Assembly: GCF_025506275.1 (NCBI RefSeq)
Contig: NZ_QYCP01000084.1
Location: forward strand, 1 to 64,000
DNA from: Brevibacterium permense
Lineage (GTDB): Bacteria > Actinomycetota > Actinomycetes > Actinomycetales > Brevibacteriaceae
Reading direction: 5' to 3'
DNA: 64,000 nt
The notes under the pieces are model-generated. The model had not been told where the DNA came from. It saw nothing but the letters and a program-made list of their open reading frames with translations, and ran no database searches. Numbering within the stretch: position 1 is the first letter of the stretch; each line of letters opens with the position of its first letter. Shown here piece after piece: positions 46,763 to 55,356 of the stretch. The position numbers and the translations under genes were made by a program.

Positions 46763-47713
46763 ATGGCCGACGTTTCAACATTGCGAGAACTGTTCGGCAT
46801 CGATGCCGACATGCCCGTGCCGATGCTCGAGGAGGACAGTGATCTGGTCCCAAGCATCGATGAGAACTACCGCTTCGACCCTGAGGTGACCCGGGCCGTG
46901 CTCGCCGGGTTCTCCCACGGATCCCGTGTGCTCGTGCAGGGACTTCACGGGACGGGGAAGTCCACGCACATCGAACAGATCGCCGCCCGCCTCAACTGGC
47001 CGCTCATGCGCGTCAATCTGGACGGACAGATCTCCCGGTCCGATCTCGTCGGCAAGGACCAGGTCGTCATCGAGGACGGCCAGCCCCGCACCGCTTTCGA
47101 AGAAGGCGTGATCCCTTACGCACTGACGAGGCCGATGGCTTTGGTCTTCGACGAATACGATGCCGGCCGCCCGGAGGTCATGTTCATCATCCAGCGTCTG
47201 CTCGAACGCGATGGCCTGTTCACCCTCACCGAGCAGAACCGGGTGATCCGCCCCCACCCGCACTTCCGACTCTTCGCCACGGCGAACACGGTCGGCCTGG
47301 GCAACGTCAACGGTCTCTACCACGGAGTCAACCGGCTCAACCAGGCCCAGCTCGATCGGTGGAACATCATCGCCTCACTCGACTACCTCGACCCGGCCGA
47401 AGAGCTCCTCGTCGTCACCGGGCAGGTGCCCGAGGCGGCCACCCGCCTGGGGGAGGAGACAGTGGCGACGATGATCGAGGTCGCCCAGCTGACGCGCTGC
47501 GGATTCGCCGCGGGCGATGTCTCCGCGCTCATGTCCCCGCGTACGGTCATCTCCTGGGCCGAGAACTCGGTGATCTTCGGCGACGTCGAATTGGCCTTCA
47601 GGTTCTCGTTCCTCAACCGCTGCGACGCCACCGAACATCCGCTCGTCGCGGAGTACTACCAGCGCTGCTTCGGCGGTGAGCTCGACCTCGACCAAGCGGC
47701 GAGGGCAAGCTGA
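46763..47713 (+). CDS. CobS-like AAA+ ATPase (MoxR/CobS type)
   Basis: AAA+ ATPase of 316 aa close to the CobS subunit of aerobic cobaltochelatase. It has the N-terminal FGIDADMPVP signature, Walker A GLHGTGKST (residues 60-68), Walker B ALVFDEYDAG and sensor region LFATANTVGLGN. CobS with CobT forms a chaperone-like ring that drives metal insertion by CobN, but no cobN or cobalamin gene is in the window. The stop overlaps the ATG of the CobT-like gene. AGGAAAGGA precedes the ATG. Context among taurine genes suggests another client enzyme. Confidence 0.85.
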   Translation: MADVSTLRELFGIDADMPVPMLEEDSDLVPSIDENYRFDPEVTRAVLAGFSHGSRVLVQGLHGTGKSTHIEQIAARLNWPLMRVNLDGQISRSDLVGKDQVVIEDGQPRTAFEEGVIPYALTRPMALVFDEYDAGRPEVMFIIQRLLERDGLFTLTEQNRVIRPHPHFRLFATANTVGLGNVNGLYHGVNRLNQAQLDRWNIIASLDYLDPAEELLVVTGQVPEAATRLGEETVATMIEVAQLTRCGFAAGDVSALMSPRTVISWAENSVIFGDVELAFRFSFLNRCDATEHPLVAEYYQRCFGGELDLDQAARAS

Positions 47714-49431
47714 TGACCGTGCACGGCCCGCAGCCATCGACTCAGCGCTCAGACCGGGAGGAAATCGTCCTCGAGCGCCGCCTGGCTGCCGTGTTCCGGG
47801 CATTGAGTCAGGATGCCGGGGTCGACCTGTGGGCGCACCGGCCGGCCGATGCGAACGGTCTGCTGCCGATGAACGCGCCCCATCTCTACCCCGATCCCTC
47901 CCGATCCGACCTGAGCTCTCTGCGCGGAGCCATAGACGCCATGGCCATGCGCCGGAAGTGGAGCGATCCCGAGCTTCATCGTCAGGCGCTGCCGCAGACC
48001 CGCGAAGAGCGCCTCATCGTCGAGATCCTCGAACAGTTCCGGTGCGAGTCCTTGGCCCGGCAGGCAGGAGTTCGAGCCAACCTGTCCCAGAGATACGCGC
48101 ACTGGCGCAGCGAGTACCTGCGCAGCCGCCTGCACGAGACCCACCTGGGCATGCTGCTGTACACGGTCATCCTCGTCACTCGGTCGGTCCTGACCGGAGA
48201 GCCGATCGGTCGGGAGGACTCCGACCTGCTCGAGGAATCCCGGTTCGAACTCTCATCCGAACTCGGGCCCTTCTTCATCCCGCTGCGCAATGCCCGACAC
48301 GATCAGCAGACCTTCGCCGAGGTGGCCCGCGAACTGGCGCACACGATCGCCGGCCGGATCGCCGCCGTCGAAGAGCGAGAAGGCAAGAGGTCCGGAGCCC
48401 GCGAGCGTCGCGCTGCACCGACCCTGCCGCTGGTCTTCGACATCGCCGAGGACCTGTTCGCTCCCGCCCCGGAGGAATCCGGTGGGCAGCTCCACCTCGC
48501 CCGCGGCTACCGAGTGTGGACGACGCGATTCGACCGGGAATCGACCATCTCCGAGGTGGTCCGGACGGAGAGTCTGCGAAACGGCCGAACCGCCATCGCC
48601 GCGGAAACGGCACGTCGGTCGGTGCCGTTGGCGCCCGTCGTCTCCCGTCTGCACGGTGTCGTCGAGGCGGCGAAGGACGCTCATGAACTCGTCGACTCCG
48701 AGGATGGGATCCTCGATCCGTCCCGGCTGACACGGTTGATCACCTCTCCTGGCGATCCGCGCGTCTTCCGTGGACGGTCGCAGCGTGCCGAGACGGATTG
48801 CGCCGTGACCTTCCTGCTCGACCTTTCGGGGTCGATGAAACCTCATGCGCTCGGTCTCGGTGCTCTCCTCGACGTGCTCGTCACCGCCCTCGACCGGTTG
48901 GATGTGACCACGGAGATCCTCGGGTTCACCACCAGCGCGTGGAACGGCGGACGGGTGCGAAGCGAGTGGAAGAAGGCCGGCTCGCCCGAGCGGCCGGGAC
49001 GGCTCAACGAAGTCCATCACCTCGTGATCAAGTCCGGGGCATCCTCGTGGCGGCGGACTCGCAATCACCTCGGCGGTCTGCTCAAGACCTCACTGTTCCG
49101 GGAGGGCATTGATGCCGAGGCCCTGCGCTGGGCGGTCGGCCGGCTGTACCGCCAGCAGGCGGCGAAGGCGGCCGTGGTCGTCATCAGCGATGGGCTCCCG
49201 GCTGATTCTGCGACAGCCGCAGCCAACGATGAGGACTACCTGGCCCGAGATCTCGAGACCACGGTGGCCGACCTGCGACGGACCGGTGGAATCGGGATGC
49301 TCGGCGTCGGCATCGGCGCTGACCCCGGCCTCATCTACCCTGCAAGCGTCGAACTCGACGCCGAGTCCCTGGGCGACCGGGAGTCTGTGCGGTCGGTCGT
49401 CGACGGACTCCGCACCGTCCTCTCTCGCTGA
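47713..49431 (+). CDS. CobT-like VWA-domain protein
   Basis: Protein of 572 aa resembling CobT, the partner of CobS. The N-terminal helical region (about 15-230) has LIVEILEQFRCESLARQAG, and a C-terminal von Willebrand A domain (about 360-572) carries the MIDAS motif DLSGSM near 370. The acidic low-complexity region that typically links the domains of CobT is short or missing. Together with the upstream ATPase it forms an AAA+/VWA pair of the MoxR type, which activate or metallate client enzymes. ATGA overlap with the ATPase gene. The client is unknown; convergent transport, pta and tpa genes are the nearest candidates, with xsc on the other side. Confidence 0.82.
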   Translation: MTVHGPQPSTQRSDREEIVLERRLAAVFRALSQDAGVDLWAHRPADANGLLPMNAPHLYPDPSRSDLSSLRGAIDAMAMRRKWSDPELHRQALPQTREERLIVEILEQFRCESLARQAGVRANLSQRYAHWRSEYLRSRLHETHLGMLLYTVILVTRSVLTGEPIGREDSDLLEESRFELSSELGPFFIPLRNARHDQQTFAEVARELAHTIAGRIAAVEEREGKRSGARERRAAPTLPLVFDIAEDLFAPAPEESGGQLHLARGYRVWTTRFDRESTISEVVRTESLRNGRTAIAAETARRSVPLAPVVSRLHGVVEAAKDAHELVDSEDGILDPSRLTRLITSPGDPRVFRGRSQRAETDCAVTFLLDLSGSMKPHALGLGALLDVLVTALDRLDVTTEILGFTTSAWNGGRVRSEWKKAGSPERPGRLNEVHHLVIKSGASSWRRTRNHLGGLLKTSLFREGIDAEALRWAVGRLYRQQAAKAAVVVISDGLPADSATAAANDEDYLARDLETTVADLRRTGGIGMLGVGIGADPGLIYPASVELDAESLGDRESVRSVVDGLRTVLSR

Positions 49432-49503
49432 GCCCACCGCGAGCCGGACGAGGACAACGAGGTTCTTCATCTGGACACCCACCTCGGCGGTCGAACCCGA
49501 TGA

Positions 49504-49551
49504 CAGCAGTCGGCCCGCTGCCGGTGAGTCCTGGCAGCGGGCCGACCGCTG
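49504..49551. terminator. Bidirectional terminator between cobT-like and permease genes
   Basis: A perfect 14-bp stem, GTCGGCCCGCTGCC (49509-49522) with its complement at 49533-49546, has a 10-nt loop and extends by CAGC/GCTG outside one mismatch. It lies between two convergent genes. Confidence 0.85.
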
Positions 49552-49578
49552 TGCTGTCCGGGCCAGCCCGGAATCGTC

Positions 49579-51147
49579 TCAGCCGTCCGTGGCCAGTCCT
49601 CCTTCGCGGCGCAGCTGAGCGCGTTCGCTGAACCGAGTGACGGCGGGTCGTTCGTCGCCGAGGACGAGACGATCGACCTGCAGGTCGGTGAGCTTCCTGT
49701 TGTGCCGGATGCGGGAGAGGAAGAACACGACACCGATGACGATCCAGACGGCCAGGGCGATGAGCGACTGCGGTCCCAGCGCTCCGGGCGAGCCCGGGAT
49801 GAGCAGGAGCAGCATGAAGATGATCGCAATGATCGCTCCGACACCGGACAGGACCTTCTTCGTCGTCGAGTACATTCCCGGGAGAGCCTCTGGGTCCTGA
49901 GCCTCACGGGTGGGACGGAAGATCCGGAAGGCGCACAGGCAGGTGTAGAGGTAGGCGATGGTCACACCGATCGAGGACATGTCGACGACCCAGGTCAGAG
50001 CCGCCCTGCCGAACCAAGGGCTGATGAGGCAGACGATGAGGACGGCGATGATCCCGATGTGCGGGGTCTTGTGCTTCGCATGCAGGCGGGCGAAGATCGG
50101 CGGGATCATCTGTGCTCGGCCCATGGCCATGAGCACGCGACTGGCCGAGACGTAGAAGCCGTTGAGGCCGGTGCTCACACCCATGGTGATAGCGATGGCG
50201 AGCAGAAGCAGACCCGAGCCGCCGATGACGCCGGTGACGGCATCGGCCGTTCCCCAGGCGGAACCGGAAGTTGCCAGTGCCTGCCACGGTTCGGCCATGG
50301 AGACCGAGACGATCATCGCCATGTAGAGGGCGGCAGCTGTGACGATGGCGAGCACGATGAGGCGCAGCGCCTTGGCCGGAGAGAAGTCGAACTCCTCAGC
50401 GGCCTGGGGAACATTGTCGAAGCCGATGAATGCCCACGGGGCGATGGCGACGATGGCGATGATCGCGGCGACCGGACTGACGCCATCGGGCAGTGCCGGC
50501 GACATATTCGAGAGATGGGTCGTTGGGCTCGCGATGACGGAGATGATGATCGCAGAGACTGCGATGATCATGAGCACACAGGCCCAGTATTGGACCCGAC
50601 CCGACAGTGCGGTGCCGCGGATATTGAGGATGGCGAAGACGACGAGCGCAGTGATCGAGACGCCGATCTCCGGCAGATAGACATCCCAGCCGGCGACGGT
50701 GTACAGATACCCCTGCTCCATCACCGAGGGCATGATCTTCCGGAACAGCAGGGCCAGGGCGGAGGCGTTGAGTGCGACGATGCAGACATAGCCGAGTGTG
50801 AGGAACCAGCCGGCGAAGAAGGCATGGACGCGTCCGTAGCCGATGAGTGCGTAGGCGAGCTCACCTCCGGATACGGGGAAGGTGCGGATGAGGAACCCGT
50901 AGCTGACGGCGATGATGAGCATGAGGCCGGCGCCGAGGGCGAAGCCGACGAGGGTGCCTAAGGGGCCGCCCATCGCCAGCCAGTCGGTGGGAAGGATGAA
51001 CGCACCCCACCCGACCGCAGATCCCAGAGCGATGGCGAAGACCCACCGGGGCTTGAGCGTCTTGGCCATCCTCTCCGGCTGTTCACCGTGTGCTCCAGGT
51101 GGCGCGGCGGCGACGTTCTCGGTTGGGTTCTCTATTGACTTCGACAT
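49579..51147 (-). CDS. APC-superfamily amino acid permease, candidate taurine transporter
   Basis: Permease of 522 aa with about 12-13 TM helices. The unwound TM1 motif is AIALGSAVGWGAFILP near residue 35-50. TM6 region WAFIGFDNVPQAAEEFDF is typical for the APC branch, and the TM8 stretch GVSTGLNGFYVSASRVLMAMGR follows. It is 15 bp downstream of pta on the same strand in a tpa-pta-permease operon, so taurine or a related aminosulfonate or amine is the most likely substrate; a polyamine or other amino acid cannot be excluded. AAGG(T) precedes ATG 51147. Confidence 0.82.
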   Translation of the reverse strand: MSKSIENPTENVAAAPPGAHGEQPERMAKTLKPRWVFAIALGSAVGWGAFILPTDWLAMGGPLGTLVGFALGAGLMLIIAVSYGFLIRTFPVSGGELAYALIGYGRVHAFFAGWFLTLGYVCIVALNASALALLFRKIMPSVMEQGYLYTVAGWDVYLPEIGVSITALVVFAILNIRGTALSGRVQYWACVLMIIAVSAIIISVIASPTTHLSNMSPALPDGVSPVAAIIAIVAIAPWAFIGFDNVPQAAEEFDFSPAKALRLIVLAIVTAAALYMAMIVSVSMAEPWQALATSGSAWGTADAVTGVIGGSGLLLLAIAITMGVSTGLNGFYVSASRVLMAMGRAQMIPPIFARLHAKHKTPHIGIIAVLIVCLISPWFGRAALTWVVDMSSIGVTIAYLYTCLCAFRIFRPTREAQDPEALPGMYSTTKKVLSGVGAIIAIIFMLLLLIPGSPGALGPQSLIALAVWIVIGVVFFLSRIRHNRKLTDLQVDRLVLGDERPAVTRFSERAQLRREGGLATDG

Positions 51148-51162
51148 GGCACCTTACTTTCG

Positions 51163-52275
51163 TCACTTCGTTGTGAAGGTATGGGCAGTGGATGTGGTTC
51201 GCTGTTGGGCGCTCGCCGCAGGAGTGAGTGCCTGCAGGCACGTGATGAGTCCGACGTTGATGATGTCGGAAACGCTCGCCCCGCGGGAGAGGTCGTTGAT
51301 CGGGGCCGCGAGTCCTTGGAGCAGCGGGCCGTAGGCGTGTGCTCCGCCGAGGCGTTCGGCGATCTTGTATCCGATGTTGCCCGCGGCGAGGTTCGGGAAG
51401 ACGAGCACATTCGCGTGGCCGGCGACCGCGGATTCGGGGCATTTCGACTTCGCCACGGATTCGACGATGGCTGCGTCGAACTGGAGTTCACCGTCGACAT
51501 CGAGGCCGGGGTGGCTGCGGCGGATGTGCTCGGTCGCTGCTCTGACCCGATCGATGTCTGAGTGCTGAGCCGATCCCGCTGTTGAGAACGACAGCATCGC
51601 CACGGAGGGCGCCAGGCCGGTGATCGCTGTGAACGTGTGTGCAGTGGCGACAGCGATCGCTGAGAGCTGATGGTCATCGGGGACCGGGACGACCGCGCAA
51701 TCGCCGAATCCCAGGTAACGTCCGTCGCGCAGGCGCATGAGGAACGAGGAGCTGAGCAGGGGCGCATCCGGAGCGAGACCGACGACGGCCAATCCCGCCC
51801 GGATGACATCGGCAGTGGGCCGATCCGCGCCGGCGACGGCGGCTTCAGCCAATCCTTCTTTGACGGCTGCAGCGGCGAGGAAGACAGGGTCGGTCAGCCA
51901 TTGCGCGGCCAGTTCAGGATGCTTCCTCTGCGCACTGGATCGGATTCGTTCGCCGGCTGGACCGGCCGCGAGGTTCGCCGGGTCTTCGACGGACCATCCG
52001 TCGGCGGCGGCGATGCCCAGTCGCTTCGCACGGTGGCGAACCTCATGGGCGTCGCCGATCAGGACGGGTTGGACGCCCGCCTCGGCGAGGGCGCCGGCAG
52101 CGCGAAGGACGCGTTCGTCGTGAGACTCGGCGAGGACGATCCTCGGCCGTGGTCCCTCTCCGCACAGGTCGAGCACCCGATCGAGGAGCATCGAGTCGAT
52201 CGAGATGGACTCGAGCTCGGCTTCGACGGTGGTCTCGGCCGCAGTGCGGTCGTGAGCTGCCGGCGTCTTCAACAT
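51163..52275 (-). CDS. pta: Phosphate acetyltransferase
   Basis: Converts the acetyl phosphate produced by Xsc to acetyl-CoA. The protein has 370 aa, the short Pta form without the N-terminal DRTGG regulatory domain. Motifs are the N-terminal RIVLAESHDERVLRAAGALAEAG, GADRPTADVIRAGL, VFPNLAAGNIGYK and the C-terminal GPLLQGLAAPINDLSRG. The start is ATG 52275, with GAGGA 8 nt upstream; the extended frame overlaps tpa and is rejected. It starts 10 bp after tpa. Short Pta genes beside xsc or tpa are typical for taurine degraders. Confidence 0.92.
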   Translation of the reverse strand: MLKTPAAHDRTAAETTVEAELESISIDSMLLDRVLDLCGEGPRPRIVLAESHDERVLRAAGALAEAGVQPVLIGDAHEVRHRAKRLGIAAADGWSVEDPANLAAGPAGERIRSSAQRKHPELAAQWLTDPVFLAAAAVKEGLAEAAVAGADRPTADVIRAGLAVVGLAPDAPLLSSSFLMRLRDGRYLGFGDCAVVPVPDDHQLSAIAVATAHTFTAITGLAPSVAMLSFSTAGSAQHSDIDRVRAATEHIRRSHPGLDVDGELQFDAAIVESVAKSKCPESAVAGHANVLVFPNLAAGNIGYKIAERLGGAHAYGPLLQGLAAPINDLSRGASVSDIINVGLITCLQALTPAASAQQRTTSTAHTFTTK

Positions 52276-52285
52276 CGGTCGATCC

Positions 52286-53677
52286 TCAGACCGCAGCCGA
52301 CAGCGTGGAGACGCCGAGGTGCTTGTCGACAGATCCCATGACGTGGTCGACCTTGTCGAGCAGATCATCGAGAACGGCCTGGTCGGCGACGAGAGGCGGA
52401 GAGAGGACGAGCATCGTCGCACCGCGGTTGTCGGGGCGGGTGATGAGCCCGACTTCCTTCATCGCCTTCGGGATGACCTCGGTGAGCACCTTCTTCGACG
52501 CATCGGGGGTGAGTTCGGCACCGGTGTCTCGGTCGGCCATCATCTCGATGGCGTAGAAGAACCCGGTGCCACGGTATTCCTTGATGCAGCGATAGGAGTC
52601 GGTGATCCGATCGAGGCCGTTCTGGAAGTAGGGTGCGAGGCTGCGGACGTTGCCGGGGACATTCTCCTCTTCCAGCGCGATGAGGTTGGCGGTGGCGACC
52701 GCGGTGGCCACCGGATGACCACCCCAGGTGGCTCCGTGGGTGAAAGTCCCGGCATCGGGCGAGTCGAGAAGGGCCTCTGCAAGCGGCTTGCGGATGATGA
52801 CTCCGCCGAGGGGCATGTAGCCCGAGGTCGAACCCTTGGCGAAGGTGATGAGGTCGGGCACGACGTCGAATTTGATCGAACCGAACCATTCGCCCAGCCG
52901 ACCGAATCCGGTGATCACTTCGTCGGCGACGAGGAGGATTCCGTGTTCGTCGCAGATCTTCCGCAGCTCCTGCCAGTAGCCCTCCGGCGGTACGAGTGCT
53001 CCGCGCGAGTTCTGGACGGGCTCCGCGAAGAGCGCGGCGAAGGTGTCTCCGCCTTCCCGTTCGATGAGTTCTCTGATGGCCTGGATCGAGGGCAGGTCGG
53101 CGGCGGTGCCCCCGGCAGGGACCTCTTCGCCGAGCGTGTTCGGCACGTGGAAGACTCCGGGCATGAGCTCGCCGAAAGGCTCCTTGTAGGCGGGGATGCC
53201 CGTGACGGCGAGGGCGCCGAGGGTGGTGCCGTGGTAGGCCATGTCCCGGGCGATGATCTTCGTGCGTTCGGGCTGTCCCTGGGAACGGTGGTACTGGCGT
53301 GCGAACTTCACGGCGGACTCAACGGCCTCGGAACCCGAATTGACGAAGAAGACGGTGTCGAGGTCGCCGGGGGCGTGGCCGGCGATGCGGGTCGCCGCAT
53401 CCACGGCTGCGGGATGGGCCGAACCCCAGTTCGTCCAGTACGCGAGCTTGCTCATCTGCTCATAGGCGGCCCGGGGAATATCCTGTCGCCCGTGGCCGAT
53501 GTTCGCACAGAACAGGCCGGCCAGACCGTCGAGGTACCGGTCGCCTCGTTCGTCGATGAGGTAACTTCCGTGCCCTTCGACGATGATCGGAAGATCGTCG
53601 TCATTCCACACTTTGCCGGTGGTGAAGTGGGGAAAAAGATGCTGCTGGGCACGATTTGCATAATCCGAGATCGTCAC
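52286..53677 (-). CDS. tpa: Taurine--pyruvate aminotransferase (class III)
   Basis: PLP-dependent class III aminotransferase of 463 aa, expected to convert taurine and pyruvate to sulfoacetaldehyde and alanine. HLFPHFTTG and VEGHGSYLIDERGDRYLDGLAGLFCANIG (divided) open the protein; NSGSEAVESAVKFARQYHR binds the cofactor phosphate, and the Schiff-base Lys lies in FAKGSTSGYMPLGG near 280. Omega-amino acid:pyruvate transaminase is the closest alternative, but the pta and xsc genes nearby favour taurine. The start is GTG 53677 with GGAGGG 6 nt upstream. First gene of the tpa-pta-permease operon. No alanine dehydrogenase gene is nearby to regenerate pyruvate. Confidence 0.87.
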   Translation of the reverse strand: MTISDYANRAQQHLFPHFTTGKVWNDDDLPIIVEGHGSYLIDERGDRYLDGLAGLFCANIGHGRQDIPRAAYEQMSKLAYWTNWGSAHPAAVDAATRIAGHAPGDLDTVFFVNSGSEAVESAVKFARQYHRSQGQPERTKIIARDMAYHGTTLGALAVTGIPAYKEPFGELMPGVFHVPNTLGEEVPAGGTAADLPSIQAIRELIEREGGDTFAALFAEPVQNSRGALVPPEGYWQELRKICDEHGILLVADEVITGFGRLGEWFGSIKFDVVPDLITFAKGSTSGYMPLGGVIIRKPLAEALLDSPDAGTFTHGATWGGHPVATAVATANLIALEEENVPGNVRSLAPYFQNGLDRITDSYRCIKEYRGTGFFYAIEMMADRDTGAELTPDASKKVLTEVIPKAMKEVGLITRPDNRGATMLVLSPPLVADQAVLDDLLDKVDHVMGSVDKHLGVSTLSAAV

Positions 53678-53772
53678 GCGAACCCTCCATTCGAACTGTC
53701 TGGGTCGGTACGTCGAGGCGTCCCGACTCCGGCAACTCCGTCGTTGGAGCGCCTGACATCACTCTCGCGACT

Positions 53773-53823
53773 ATCTGGTTCCCAATGAAGACCCAGTCCG
53801 ATATGACTTCTTTGGTGCCAGAT
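53773..53823. promoter_or_regulatory. Candidate MocR-type regulatory repeat upstream of tpa
   Basis: The 158-bp region between mocR-like and tpa genes has inverted ATCTGG (53773-53778) and CCAGAT (53818-53823), each followed inward by similar A/C-rich bases (ATCTGGTTCCCAA versus ATCTGGCACCAAA on the opposite strand). A pair of half-sites about 45 bp apart could be contacted by a MocR dimer. Candidate only. Confidence 0.35.
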
Positions 53824-53835
53824 GTCAGTGGCGGT

Positions 53836-55344
53836 TCAGCGGTCCCCGATGACGGCGTCGATCGCCTCGGCGAGGATCCGCACACCGGGTTCGATGGATT
53901 CGAGGTCGATGGCCGCGAAGCCGAGTCGGAAGTTGTTGCGGTGGGCATCGGGGGAGAGGAAGAACGGATCGCCGCGTTCGATCACGACGCCTCGACGCTG
54001 GCATTCGTCAGCGAGGATGCTCGCGTCGAGATGCGCGGGCGCTTGGATCCAGACACTGACCCCGCCGGCAGGGAAGGGAACGGACCAGGGAAGGTGTGCG
54101 TCGAGCGCAGCAGCGAGCGTCTCCCATTTCTTACGCAGCTGGGTGCGGCGTCGCGAAATCGTGCGGTGGTATTGGCCGGATTCGATGAGCAGCGCCATGG
54201 CGCGTTGGGTGTGTCCCGGGACGTGGCGGATGGAATAGCGCCGGTGTCGGCGCATGCGTCTGATGAGTTCGGGTTCCGCAACGATGTAGCCCAGTCGCAG
54301 GCCTGGGGCGAGGAATTTGGAGAATGAGCCCAGATATATCACATGCTCGGAGCCCGGCAGGGCTTTGAGCGCGGGAGTGGGTTTGCCTCGGTAGCGGAAT
54401 TCCGAATCGTAGTCGTCTTCGATGATGAGTGAGTCCGTGTCACGCATGTGGGTCAGGAGCTGAGTTCGACGGGACGAATCGAGCGTGACGTTGGTGGGGC
54501 TGTGATGGCTGGGGGTGACGTAGACGAGGTCAAGCCGGTCGGACGGTGGGATCATGCCCCGATTGTCGACTTTCAAGGGGAACAGCTGACCGCCGACGCG
54601 GGCGAAGGCATGTTTGGCGTCGACGTATCCGGGATCTTCGACGCCGACGGTGGTATCCGGGCCGACGAGCAGCTGTGCCAGGAGGTCGAGCCCCTGTTGG
54701 GAACCCGCTGTGATGAGGACGTTCTCGGCATCGACATGGATTCCGCGGCTCGGCAGAACGCGCTGGCACAGCAACTTGACCAGCAGCGGATCATCTTCGT
54801 CGATGGCGTCGCGGACAGAGTACTGAAGATGCACGGGTTCCATGGCGGTGCGCAGCGCCTTGGCCCAGGCGAGTCGGGGGAACTCGTCGGGGTCCACTTG
54901 TCCGGCGACGAATGGGTACGGGTAGGTCTGCCAGTTCTTCGTCTTCGTGATCTCCGGCAGGTGGATGTCGCGGACAGGTCTGATCTTCTGCTCCCAATCG
55001 ATGGAACCGGCGGCAGGTTCCGATCCCTCCTCCTCATGGCGGCGCTCGGCGAGCAGCCGGCTGTTGACGAAGTGACCGCTGCGCGGACGGGCTTCGATGA
55101 GTCCGGTGGCGACAAGCTCCTGGACGGCAGCGTTGACGGTATTGCGTGAGAGCCCGAGTTCATTTGCCAGGTCTCGTGATGACGGGAGCGCCACATCAGG
55201 GCTGTACGCACCGGAGAGGATCTGGTGCTCGAGCGCCTTGCGGAGCTGCCGATAGAGCGGTTCTTTCGAATTCGGAGTGATCTCGATCGGTGATCGGGCG
55301 GGGGAGTCGTGTGCGGGTGCGATGTTGTGGTCGTGGGAGGTCAT
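53836..55344 (-). CDS. MocR/GntR-type regulator with aminotransferase domain (TauR-like)
   Basis: MocR-family regulator of 502 aa: an N-terminal GntR winged HTH (about 25-95; KEPLYRQLRKALEHQILSG, ALPSSRDLANELGLSRNTVNAAVQELVATG in parts) joined to a fold-type I aminotransferase-like domain with the PLP-binding Lys in YLGSFSKFLAPGLRLGYIV near 342. TauR, PdxR and GabR have this layout; TauR activates taurine genes in alpha-proteobacteria. Located directly upstream of tpa on the same strand, it is the likely regulator of tpa-pta-permease. It starts 12 bp after the universal stress protein gene, so both may be co-transcribed. Confidence 0.87.
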   Translation of the reverse strand: MTSHDHNIAPAHDSPARSPIEITPNSKEPLYRQLRKALEHQILSGAYSPDVALPSSRDLANELGLSRNTVNAAVQELVATGLIEARPRSGHFVNSRLLAERRHEEEGSEPAAGSIDWEQKIRPVRDIHLPEITKTKNWQTYPYPFVAGQVDPDEFPRLAWAKALRTAMEPVHLQYSVRDAIDEDDPLLVKLLCQRVLPSRGIHVDAENVLITAGSQQGLDLLAQLLVGPDTTVGVEDPGYVDAKHAFARVGGQLFPLKVDNRGMIPPSDRLDLVYVTPSHHSPTNVTLDSSRRTQLLTHMRDTDSLIIEDDYDSEFRYRGKPTPALKALPGSEHVIYLGSFSKFLAPGLRLGYIVAEPELIRRMRRHRRYSIRHVPGHTQRAMALLIESGQYHRTISRRRTQLRKKWETLAAALDAHLPWSVPFPAGGVSVWIQAPAHLDASILADECQRRGVVIERGDPFFLSPDAHRNNFRLGFAAIDLESIEPGVRILAEAIDAVIGDR

Positions 55345-55356
55345 GGGTGTCGCAGC

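Noticed and set aside
46763..49431. Calling the AAA+/VWA pair a true cobaltochelatase (cobS, cobT)
   Set aside because: No cobN or cobalamin genes nearby and the CobT-like acidic linker is not evident; reported only as CobS/CobT-like.
52319..53788. Long plus-strand open frame across tpa
   Set aside because: Antisense shadow of the class III aminotransferase; no domain or start signal.
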